Shown piece by piece: positions 54,876-62,851 of a DNA stretch of 64,000 nucleotides. Every line of letters begins with the position of its first letter. The first letter of the stretch is position 1. Source of the DNA: Pyrinomonadaceae bacterium (GTDB lineage Bacteria > Acidobacteriota > Blastocatellia > Pyrinomonadales > Pyrinomonadaceae); assembly GCA_028284415.1 (NCBI GenBank), contig JANQRU010000007.1, positions 1 through 64,000 on the forward strand, read 5' to 3'. Made by a program: the position numbers and the translations under genes. Below the pieces are notes generated by a model. The model worked only from the letters and a program-made list of their open reading frames with translations. It did not search any database and was not told the origin of the DNA.

Positions 54876-56347
54876 ATATAAATCGTCGTCAGTTTTTATA
54901 TACTTCAGGTGGACTATTTTTAGCAACAAAGCTTTCTGCACAAGATAAGAATAAACAAAAAGTAATTGTTGCAGGTGCAGGACTTTCCGGACTTTCAGCA
55001 GCATATCAACTAACTAAAAAAGGCTTTGATGTAACTATTATTGAGGCTAGAGATCGAGTTGGTGGTCGGGTATTTACTTTACGTGATCCATTCTCTGATG
55101 ACCTTTACACTGAAACAGGTGGTGAATTGATCGGCGACGGTTATAAACGTCTTCTAAAATATGCCGATGAGTTTGGTATTGAATATAAAGAATTAAGAGC
55201 TGAAGCTGAAACCGGTGGCAGTGTAGCTGAACTTCAGGATGGAATTGGTAGAAATGCCTTTATGAAAGGTAATTTCTACCGGAAAGGCACGACAATTAAG
55301 AAGCACCCCTACAAACTCAAAGGTGAAGAAAAAAAGGTCTTGCCACCTACACTTTACGGTATGAAACTGCGTTTGATGTTTAATGAATTACGCAGAAAAA
55401 CTAAAACTTTAGCGGATTTTGACAAACTTTCTCTTGCTCAAGCTTTGAAGCAAAAAGGAGTTTCTGATCAATCCATAAAACTTATAAATATTTCCTTAAA
55501 TTATAATTCCATAAATACTGCATCCACAGGCGGCATATTATTTGACACAATCCGCCGGAGAAATGCCGGCACAATTCCTCTCAGTATCGAAGGCGGTAAC
55601 GACAGAATTACTGAAGCACTTTCAAGAGCTTTGGTTCTGATGGGAGTGAAGTTTTCGATGGGATCTAAGATAAAAAAATTCTCTCAAAATGAAAAAGGAG
55701 TGAGTGTTTCATTCAAAAATATCAAAGGAAAAACTGAAACTATTGAGGCTGACAAAATAGTCTGCACGATTCCTTTTTCTGTCCTTAGAGATATTGAATT
55801 TTCCCCTGCTTTGCCAAATGAAAAAGCCCAAGCAATCAAAGAATTAAATTACACACAAAATACAAAAGTTTATTTTCAGGCAAAATATGCTGAATGGGAT
55901 AAACGTGCTTTGGGTTCTAGCGTTTGGACTGACACAACTCTTGAAAGAATTTTTTCAACTACTGGAAAATCAGGCGACGAGAGAGGATTATTTACAATCT
56001 GGACTGAAGGCGAAGGCTCAAAATTTCTGGAAAATATGCCTGAAGCAAAACGCATAGACTACACCAAAAGAAGATTTGAACAAGTTATGCCATTTATGAA
56101 AGGCAATATTGAGAGAAGTCACACTCTCTCTTGGTCACAAGATGAATTTGTAAGAGGAGCTTATTCACACTTTACTGTCGGTCAACTAACCTCTATTCAA
56201 CCACATATTAAAACCCCGGTTGGCAACATACATTTTGCAGGCGAACATACTGCCGAAGAATTTCCCGGAATGGAGGGAGCTTTAGAATCAGCTGACCGAG
56301 TTGTAAATGAGATTACTAAGCAAACTATTTCATTGGACGCTGTATAG
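54872..56347 (+). CDS. Tat-exported flavin-containing amine oxidase
   Basis: The 491-residue protein starts with a Tat-like signal (NRRQFLYTSGGLFLATKLSA). The FAD-binding motif VIVAGAGLSGLSAAYQL, IIEARDRVGGRV and the C-terminal GNIHFAGEHTAEEFPGMEGA are the flavin monoamine oxidase signature. A folded flavoprotein exported by Tat would oxidise an amine or a similar substrate in the periplasm. Coupled with the NTF2-like gene upstream. Its 3' end overlaps the convergent cysteine protease gene by 18 bases. Confidence 0.9.
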   Translation: MNINRRQFLYTSGGLFLATKLSAQDKNKQKVIVAGAGLSGLSAAYQLTKKGFDVTIIEARDRVGGRVFTLRDPFSDDLYTETGGELIGDGYKRLLKYADEFGIEYKELRAEAETGGSVAELQDGIGRNAFMKGNFYRKGTTIKKHPYKLKGEEKKVLPPTLYGMKLRLMFNELRRKTKTLADFDKLSLAQALKQKGVSDQSIKLINISLNYNSINTASTGGILFDTIRRRNAGTIPLSIEGGNDRITEALSRALVLMGVKFSMGSKIKKFSQNEKGVSVSFKNIKGKTETIEADKIVCTIPFSVLRDIEFSPALPNEKAQAIKELNYTQNTKVYFQAKYAEWDKRALGSSVWTDTTLERIFSTTGKSGDERGLFTIWTEGEGSKFLENMPEAKRIDYTKRRFEQVMPFMKGNIERSHTLSWSQDEFVRGAYSHFTVGQLTSIQPHIKTPVGNIHFAGEHTAEEFPGMEGALESADRVVNEITKQTISLDAV

Positions 56348-56989
56348 ATTATAAGGACTTTTATAATCGCCTCTGGTATTTATTTGAGTGTACATACTTA
56401 GGAAATCTCCTCTTGTGTCAAATCGAAAATGACCGTAGTTTGGATCGAGGAAATGAACTTTGTTATTTTTAACATGAATCGCCATTGCATGCTCTTTCGA
56501 GCAAAAAATTGCCATACCAGTTGCAGTTATTAAAGGAGTCTTCCAATTTACACTCTCATTATTGCTTAGTATCTTAAATCCCTGTGATTTTAAAGCAGCT
56601 GATGTTGAGGTTGTCTTTTTATTGCTTTCGCTATTCTTTTGTATCTGCAACGTTAAAGAAGAAACATCACTACAAAACATGTATTTATGAGCATAGTCTT
56701 TGTTATGTTTTCGTAAATCTAACCAGCGGACTGAAATGCCTAAACATATCCCTTTGCTGTAAAACTCTTGGTCTTTGGAATCCATCCCTGCAACTGTCAA
56801 ATTATGAACTTGTTGCATAGCATAAACCAGTTGCTTTTTTTCAATCGCGGATTTCCAAATTGGACTTTGTTTGAGTTGTTTTAAAATATTAAGTGCTTTT
56901 GGATCAGGCTTTTCCTTTTTATTACCCCGAAGATAATTGTAAACTAATTCAAAATCATCCAAGAGCGTCTGTTCAATTTGATTCGGCAA
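56330..56989 (-). CDS. YopT-type (C58-like) cysteine protease
   Basis: The 219-residue protein starts with TTG at 56989, supported by AAGGAG 9 bases upstream. The catalytic pattern is Cys82 in SKGICLGISVRWL, His167 in CSKEHAMAIHV and Asp182 in FLDPNYGHFRF. In YopT the His-Asp distance is 16 residues; here it is 15, and the 'HAMA...FLDPNYG-F-F' context matches. No signal peptide, so it is either intracellular or delivered by a specialised secretion system. No secretion apparatus or immunity gene is in the window. Convergent with the amine oxidase gene. Confidence 0.82.
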   Translation of the reverse strand: MPNQIEQTLLDDFELVYNYLRGNKKEKPDPKALNILKQLKQSPIWKSAIEKKQLVYAMQQVHNLTVAGMDSKDQEFYSKGICLGISVRWLDLRKHNKDYAHKYMFCSDVSSLTLQIQKNSESNKKTTSTSAALKSQGFKILSNNESVNWKTPLITATGMAIFCSKEHAMAIHVKNNKVHFLDPNYGHFRFDTRGDFLSMYTQINTRGDYKSPYNLYSVQ

Positions 56990-57075
56990 GTGTCTTTACT
57001 CCTTATAAATTTAATTATTTGCTGTTGTAGTATTTTATCATTTTTGAAATTTTTTTCTGTTCCTGACTGCAAAGA

Positions 57076-57107
57076 AACCGTCAATCCATTCAAATAAATT
57101 GACGGTT
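57076..57107 (-). terminator. Hairpin terminator after the DUF1838 gene
   Basis: AACCGTCAAT (57076) and ATTGACGGTT (57098) form a perfect 10-bp stem with a 12-base loop; TTTCTTT follows on the minus strand. It lies 40 bases past the DUF1838 stop. Confidence 0.7.
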
Positions 57108-57146
57108 AAATTAATAAATTTTTGCTCTGAACTTTATTTTCTTTAG

Positions 57147-58013
57147 TTATTTTTTCTTTTCCCGCTTTTTCATTTGCTTCATGTAATATGTCCAGGATGT
57201 TTCATTCTCACCATTTGGATCCACCTTGTCTGGTGCTGTTTTGTAAATTGGAAAATCTTTCTCTACACGCTTTTTAACTTTTTCGGGTAATTCATTCCAA
57301 TCATAAAGCAATTCACTTCGAGCGTGATAAACCATCATCCCTTCATTTTTCTGCATTTTCATCCAAGGAAGCCAAGGTCCAACCCGTGTCCAACTAACAA
57401 AAACGTTTTTTGGCTTTTCATTGTTATACAAATATTTTTTAGGCACATAGAAATCAAAAAGTTCGGCGGCAGTATAATTTTTCTCAAAACCTTCAAGCGG
57501 ATAAAACGGAAAAACATCCGAGTGCCAAACTAAATAATCACCATATTCTTCCGGTGCAGGAAGTTCCCCAAATTCCCTTTTTCCATTCTTTGTTACACCA
57601 AAGTATTTCCCATCCCGAACTCGCAGACGAAAATTCACTGGATCATTAGCAATATGAAAAACCTCATTTTTTTCCTTTGTCCAAGGATTCTCAAATTCAT
57701 CAATTATCTCACCTGTTCTCAGGTCTGTGTAAAAAACAACCTCACGCGTGGCAATAAAAAATCCATCCTTTTCAGGTGTTTCTACCTTACGGCGTATGTT
57801 ATAACCATCCAATCCGAAAAGTTTCATCGGTCGCTGCCCAGGTATGAGTGCGTAAGCATAACCGCGAATGGTAAAAATCATATCTTTACCATCAGCCCTC
57901 GCATAAGTCGCATCAACCCTTAATTCCGTAGGAGTCCGCTTCATCTTTTTCTGAGCGACTAAATTTATGCTAAATAGAATTGTAAAAACCAATAAAAATG
58001 TAATTTTTTTCAT
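57147..58013 (-). CDS. Secreted DUF1838-family protein
   Basis: The 288-residue product has a signal peptide (cleavage near LVAQK). VFYTDLRTGEIIDEFENPWT and NVFVSWTRVGPWLPWMKM are characteristic of DUF1838, a family of unknown function found in Proteobacteria and Acidobacteria. GAGG lies 9 bases before the ATG. It begins 25 bases after the succinyl-CoA-synthetase-like alpha gene on the same strand and is probably cotranscribed with it, though its periplasmic location makes a direct metabolic link less clear. Confidence 0.82.
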   Translation of the reverse strand: MKKITFLLVFTILFSINLVAQKKMKRTPTELRVDATYARADGKDMIFTIRGYAYALIPGQRPMKLFGLDGYNIRRKVETPEKDGFFIATREVVFYTDLRTGEIIDEFENPWTKEKNEVFHIANDPVNFRLRVRDGKYFGVTKNGKREFGELPAPEEYGDYLVWHSDVFPFYPLEGFEKNYTAAELFDFYVPKKYLYNNEKPKNVFVSWTRVGPWLPWMKMQKNEGMMVYHARSELLYDWNELPEKVKKRVEKDFPIYKTAPDKVDPNGENETSWTYYMKQMKKREKKK

Positions 58014-58038
58014 AATCTAAACCTCGATAAATCTGTAC

Positions 58039-58947
58039 TTATCTGTGTTCATCTGTGGTTAATGTTTCTTTCACTATATGTGGAATATCATCGAAATTTT
58101 CAACTAATTTAACGCCGACTTCGCTAAGACGTTCAACTTTTCCCTCCCAAGTTCCGCGTCCTCCTTCGATGATCGCTCCAGCGTGGGAATAGCGTGTGCC
58201 ACTTTGGGCGTTTTTGCCGCCAATGTACGCAACAATTGGTTTTGTAACTTCGCCCGATTCGATCAAATCCGCAACCCTTTCTTCCTGCGAACCGCCGATC
58301 TCGCCGAGCATTACGATTAAATCTGTCTCGTCATCTGCTTGAAATTTTTTGGCTATATCGGGAAATGTTAAACCAACAACCGAATCACCGCCGACGTGTA
58401 CGATTGTTGAGATTCCGATTCCCGTCTGGCAGATATAATAACCCGTCGAAGCTGATAAACCGCCGCTTCGACTCATCACTCCAACATTACCCTTATGAAA
58501 CCATTCACGAGCAGTTTCAGCACGTCCACCCATCATTCCAAGCACAGCTTTTTCAGGCGACATAACGCCAACTGTATTCGGTCCAACAAAATCCGCATCG
58601 AATTCTTCTGCTACTTCCGCTACTTCTAAGACATCATAAAGCGGAACTCTATCTGGAATAATCGCCACCAATTTTATGCCTGCTTCAATTGCTTCAATTG
58701 CGGCGTGTTTTACAAGCGGAGCGGGAACAAATGCAACGCTTATATCAATTTCGCCAAGGTTTTCAATAGTTTCCTTAACTGTATTAAAAACAGGTAAACC
58801 GTGAACTTCTTGACCGCCACGTTTCGGCGTGCAACCACCAACAATATTCGTGCCATATTCAAGCATCAAATTCGTCCGAGCCGAACCTTCTCGTCCCGTG
58901 ATGCCTTGCACCATAACTCTTTTGTTTTGGTCAACAATTATAGCCAT
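58039..58947 (-). CDS. Succinyl-CoA synthetase alpha-like subunit (CoA-binding)
   Basis: The 302-residue protein has QGITGREGSARTNLMLEYG at the CoA-binding site, GPNTVGVMSPEKA, VMSRSGGLSASTGYYI and the phosphohistidine in SGTRYSHAGAIIEGGRGT. It matches SucD-type subunits but is paired with an unusual beta subunit. It should take part in making a CoA thioester from a dicarboxylate or citrate-like acid. It is probably not the TCA-cycle enzyme, because of its partner's fused ferredoxin domain and its catabolic neighbours. Its last codons (TTDEHR) come from a common intergenic repeat. It follows the beta subunit after 61 bases holding a palindrome. Confidence 0.9.
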   Translation of the reverse strand: MAIIVDQNKRVMVQGITGREGSARTNLMLEYGTNIVGGCTPKRGGQEVHGLPVFNTVKETIENLGEIDISVAFVPAPLVKHAAIEAIEAGIKLVAIIPDRVPLYDVLEVAEVAEEFDADFVGPNTVGVMSPEKAVLGMMGGRAETAREWFHKGNVGVMSRSGGLSASTGYYICQTGIGISTIVHVGGDSVVGLTFPDIAKKFQADDETDLIVMLGEIGGSQEERVADLIESGEVTKPIVAYIGGKNAQSGTRYSHAGAIIEGGRGTWEGKVERLSEVGVKLVENFDDIPHIVKETLTTDEHR

Positions 58948-58962
58948 TGATTATTGATTATC

Positions 58963-59004
58963 GACCATTAAACATCCTTTTCCAATGCTTGATGTTTAAT
59001 GGTC
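58963..59004. repeat. Palindrome between the beta and alpha CoA-ligase genes
   Basis: GACCATTAAACATC (58963) and GATGTTTAATGGTC (58991) are perfect 14-bp arms with a 14-base loop. It ends 16 bases before the alpha-subunit ATG on the minus strand, replacing a ribosome binding site. It may reduce translation of the second gene, or be one of the decayed intergenic repeats. Confidence 0.85.
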
Positions 59005-59008
59005 AATA

Positions 59009-60523
59009 TTAAATGGAAATCGGAAACTCAATCTCAACTCCGCCAATTTTGTTTTCCCAGTCTTTAAATTCGCAAGCTAAACATTCGATACACTTTCCTT
59101 TTTGGGCTTCTTCTTCCGAAATCGCTAAAACAGGTTTGTTATTTTCGCTCGCTTTCAAAATTTTTACAGGACAAGATTCGACAATTTTTGTTGTTGAATC
59201 TTTATCGAACTTTGAATGGTTGAAATGAATCGTTCCTGTTCTAGTTTTGAAATTATACTTTTCAGTTTTGGACTTTAGATCATCGTTTAATACCGACGGC
59301 ACTGACTTTTCTGTCTCTGTATCTCTGTATCTCTGTAGTGAAAAACCTTCTATCATTTCTTTCAAACGCCCAGCACAAAATTCTGCTGAGTGTCTTTTTT
59401 GATATGCTTCCATTGGGGCTGGCAAATCTACTGAGAATTTATCAACTAGCTCTTTAGCGTAATCTTCACCATTTCCACCAAGTCGCAAAACCGCTGGAAT
59501 TTCGGGACGGGCTTCTCGAAATGCTTTCAAAATTGCACGAGCTAAACCAAATTGTTCTTGGCTTGCTACACCTGAACCACTCATAAAATATCCTTTTATA
59601 TTCGGAATCGAAAGGATAATTTTTGCCGCTCGATAAACTTTTGAAGCAGGTGGGTTTCCGCTTGTGTCAACATAACAAGCAGGCGACAAGCCTTGTCTTT
59701 TTGCCGCATCCAAACTCGCCATCGAACCTCCTCCTCCAGCACCGTGAAAACCAATTTTTATAGAATCTTTATCTTGTTCTAGGATTTCGACGAAAAAGTA
59801 TGTTCCGCGAAAGTCTGTTTTTTCAATTTCCCAAGCGATTCTTTCAAGTTTTGTTGGTGCGTGTCCGAGTTCTCGTGCGATTTCGATTCCTAAATCTTCA
59901 TGGCGGAAAACGGCATAATCGTCAACCGAAATTCGAGAGTCTAAAGCGACAAGGCGACCGTCTTTTAATAACGCAAGCGGATTAATTTCTGCTGTTCTTG
60001 CTTCAGTTGCTTTGGCTACTCGGTAGAGTTTTTGAAGAATTTCAGCAATATTTTCATCGTCGTTGCAAATTGTTTTAATTTCTTCAACCGTTGGCTCTTT
60101 GCGAATTGAACAAACCAAAGTTTTCATTGAATCTGCTCGGTCTTCAATTCCGCTTCCACCTGAATCTGAAAATAAAAGCGTCGGGCGTTTTAATCGGTCA
60201 TCAATAATAAAACCCAGATAAAACTCCTTTTCAATTTCAGCCTTTTCATCTACCAAAACTTTTTCGCATAAATTCCCTGCAATTGTTTTGCCAATCATTT
60301 CGGAAGCAATTACCTCAGTTTCTTCAGGCGAACTTGCGAATCTTATGCCGCCGGACGCAGCTCTTGAAGTTGAGTGTATCTGTGCTTTTACAACTACTTC
60401 TCCACCAATCTCTTGGGTAGCTTTTTTAGCTTCAAATGGAGTTTTAACAACTTTTCCTTTAGGAATAATAATTCCGTGTTTAGCTAAAATTTGTTTTGCT
60501 TGATATTCATGTAACTGAGCCAT
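59009..60523 (-). CDS. Succinyl-CoA synthetase beta-like ATP-grasp subunit fused to a FixX/ETF-QO-like ferredoxin domain
   Basis: The 504-residue protein has an ATP-grasp part (about 1-395: LHEYQAKQILAKHGI, VVVKAQIHS, GFHGAGGGGSMASLD, MSGSGVASQEQ), about the normal SucC length. After a Ser/Thr-rich linker comes an extra domain (about 440-504) with Cys451 in ESCPVKILK and Cys478, 481, 484 in CIECLACEF. The spacing C-x26-C-x2-C-x2-C is very close to the [4Fe-4S] site of ETF-ubiquinone oxidoreductase and FixX. This is not a known feature of succinyl-CoA synthetase. First gene of the beta-alpha-DUF1838 operon. Confidence 0.88.
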   Translation of the reverse strand: MAQLHEYQAKQILAKHGIIIPKGKVVKTPFEAKKATQEIGGEVVVKAQIHSTSRAASGGIRFASSPEETEVIASEMIGKTIAGNLCEKVLVDEKAEIEKEFYLGFIIDDRLKRPTLLFSDSGGSGIEDRADSMKTLVCSIRKEPTVEEIKTICNDDENIAEILQKLYRVAKATEARTAEINPLALLKDGRLVALDSRISVDDYAVFRHEDLGIEIARELGHAPTKLERIAWEIEKTDFRGTYFFVEILEQDKDSIKIGFHGAGGGGSMASLDAAKRQGLSPACYVDTSGNPPASKVYRAAKIILSIPNIKGYFMSGSGVASQEQFGLARAILKAFREARPEIPAVLRLGGNGEDYAKELVDKFSVDLPAPMEAYQKRHSAEFCAGRLKEMIEGFSLQRYRDTETEKSVPSVLNDDLKSKTEKYNFKTRTGTIHFNHSKFDKDSTTKIVESCPVKILKASENNKPVLAISEEEAQKGKCIECLACEFKDWENKIGGVEIEFPISI

Positions 60524-60712
60524 TTTGTTATAAGACTATGACAAATCTATTTTTTTGTAAATCATTCAGTATTTATTTTTTGTTTACAATTCTAAAGACT
60601 TTGTTTTCGGTTAATACTCATACAGTTTATGAATTCAAAAAGTTGTCAATTTTAATGCAATTTGTTATAAAAGTAGCACAAATCTATTTAATCAATAATC
60701 GGAGAAAATTTT

Positions 60713-62764
60713 ATGAGTTATCGTCTTGGCATTGATGTTGGCGGAACATTTACTGACCTTTTGCTATTTAATGAAGAGACGGGTGAATTAGAACTTGAAA
60801 AAACACCTTCTACACCTGCCGATCAATCAATTGGGATCCTTAATGGAATCCATAAAATAGTTGATTCCGCTGGACTCTCACACGTTGATCTTAATTTGAT
60901 ACTGCACGGAACAACAGTAGCAACAAATGCCGTCTTGGAAGAAAAAGGTGCGTTAGTTGGTTTGATAACAAACGCAGGTTTTGAGCAAATTTTGCATGTG
61001 GCTCGCTCACAGACGCCAGGACCTCTTGCCGGTTGGATTATTATGCAGAAACCTGATCCGCTCGCTCCGCTTTATTTAACTCGCGGCGTTACCGCACGTA
61101 TGTCTGCTAAGGGTGAAGAAATGCATCCGGTTGATGAAGCGGAAGTTCGCCAACATATTAAATATTTAGCCGACCAAGGCATCGAAGCCTTAACAATTTC
61201 GCTTATAAATTCTTTTGCAAATGGCGAACATGAAAAGCAGATTCGTGATATTGCACAAGAAATTTACCCCGATTTGCCTGTTACTATCTCCACAGACATC
61301 CTGCCTGAATTTCGTGAGTATGAGAGATGCTTAACGACCGTGATGAATTCTTATGTTCGCCCCAAAATGGCAAACTATCTTAAAGGAATTCAAGATAAAC
61401 TAGCCGATGCTGATTTAACTCCGACAGTGAATATTGTTCGCTCCGATGGCGGTGTTATGTCAATTGAGTCAGCTAAAGAATCGCCCGTAAATACACTCCT
61501 TTCGGGACCTAGTGGCGGTGCCGTTGCAGCTGCTTACGTTGGTGAGCTTGCAGGTTTTGATAATGTCCTATCATTTGACATGGGCGGAACATCAACTGAT
61601 GTTGCGGTTTCGATGGGTGGCGAGCCAAATCTCGTCAGAGAAACAAGAGTCGGTTATTATCCTGTAAAAGCGTCTTCAGTTGATGTAAGAACAGTCGGTG
61701 CAGGTGGTGGTTCAATTGCACACGTTCCAATGACAGGTGCTTTACGTGTTGGACCTGAAAGTGCCGGAGCAGACCCGGGACCTGCAGCTTACGGTAAAGG
61801 AGGTGAAGCACCAACAGTTACTGATGCAAATGTAGTTTTAGGACATCTTCCTCCATCTCTTTTAGGTGGCGAGATGAGTCTTGATGTCGAAGCTTCTAGA
61901 AAAGCCGTTAAAACTGTCGCAGACGCATTAGACCTTTCAATTGAAGAAGCCGCACAAGGAATAATTGATATTGTCAACGAGAATATGTTCGGTGCATTAA
62001 GACTTGTTTCAATTCAGAGAGGTTTAGACCCAAGAGAATTTGCACTCGTAGCATTTGGTGGTGCCGGACCTCTGCACGGAAATTATTTATCCAAACTCTC
62101 AGGTGCATTCCCGTGCATTTCCCCGCCGACTCCGGGAGTTTTATCAGCACTCGGCTTCTTACACTCAGATATTAAAAATGAATTTTCAAGAACGCTGATT
62201 CGTGAGTTAGATAAAATCGATACAGCCGAATTTGGTAAAATTTTCAGTAGTTTAGCAAAAGATGCGACAGAGTGGCTTGAAGGTGAAAACATCAGCGAAG
62301 ACAAACGCAAATTAATCTATCAAGTTGATGTACGCTACTACAGACAAGGTTTTGAGTTCCCAATCACTGTTCAGCCAGATCAGTTTGAAACTGAAGAAGG
62401 CGTAAATAAATTTATTGAAGACTTCAAAGAAGTGCATGATAAATCCTACGGCTTTAACATTGACTCAACCATAGAAATTGTTAATTTGCGCGTCACGGGA
62501 GTTGGAAGAGTTAAAAAGGTTGAATTGCCAAAATTCGATGAGGGTGACGAAAATGCTGAATCTGCAATCACAGAAACACACAAAGCTTGGTTTGATGGCG
62601 AAGAACTTGATACTAAAATTTATGACCGTGACAAATTAAAAACAGGTCATACGATTAACGGACCTGCTATAGTGACTCAAAAAGATTCAACGACTGTAAT
62701 CTTGCCTGAACATCACGGGAAAGTTGATGAATACTTAAATATTTTGATTTATCCGAATGAATAG
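60713..62764 (+). CDS. Hydantoinase/oxoprolinase subunit A (HyuA-like)
   Basis: The 683-residue protein starts GIDVGGTFTDLLLF, the ATP-binding motif of the family, with HGTTVATNAVLEEKGA, LLSGPSGGAVAAAYVGE, DMGGTSTDVAVS and AFGGAGPLHGNYL. Members hydrolyse hydantoins or 5-oxoproline with ATP, or form part of acetone/acetophenone carboxylases, and normally need a HyuB partner. No HyuB gene follows; the next gene is the nitrilase-fold protein. GGAG site before ATG. Divergent from the CoA-ligase operon, with a 189-base shared gap. Confidence 0.93.
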   Translation: MSYRLGIDVGGTFTDLLLFNEETGELELEKTPSTPADQSIGILNGIHKIVDSAGLSHVDLNLILHGTTVATNAVLEEKGALVGLITNAGFEQILHVARSQTPGPLAGWIIMQKPDPLAPLYLTRGVTARMSAKGEEMHPVDEAEVRQHIKYLADQGIEALTISLINSFANGEHEKQIRDIAQEIYPDLPVTISTDILPEFREYERCLTTVMNSYVRPKMANYLKGIQDKLADADLTPTVNIVRSDGGVMSIESAKESPVNTLLSGPSGGAVAAAYVGELAGFDNVLSFDMGGTSTDVAVSMGGEPNLVRETRVGYYPVKASSVDVRTVGAGGGSIAHVPMTGALRVGPESAGADPGPAAYGKGGEAPTVTDANVVLGHLPPSLLGGEMSLDVEASRKAVKTVADALDLSIEEAAQGIIDIVNENMFGALRLVSIQRGLDPREFALVAFGGAGPLHGNYLSKLSGAFPCISPPTPGVLSALGFLHSDIKNEFSRTLIRELDKIDTAEFGKIFSSLAKDATEWLEGENISEDKRKLIYQVDVRYYRQGFEFPITVQPDQFETEEGVNKFIEDFKEVHDKSYGFNIDSTIEIVNLRVTGVGRVKKVELPKFDEGDENAESAITETHKAWFDGEELDTKIYDRDKLKTGHTINGPAIVTQKDSTTVILPEHHGKVDEYLNILIYPNE

Positions 62765-62788
62765 AAATTTTTCTTAACGCCGAGTGAT

Positions 62789-62843
62789 TGGATAAACAGG
62801 ATTTTTTGATATGCTCATCTAAATCTTGTTTATCCATTTTTTT
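62789..62843 (+). terminator. Hairpin with T-run between HyuA and the nitrilase-fold gene
   Basis: TGGATAAACAGGATTT (62789) and AAATCTTGTTTATCCA (62821) pair over 16 bases with one G-U, loop 16, then seven Ts. The sequence also matches the widespread 'ggataaacaggat' intergenic repeat. It would lower transcription into the next gene, which starts 8 bases later. Confidence 0.75.
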
Positions 62844-62851
62844 ATAAAGTT

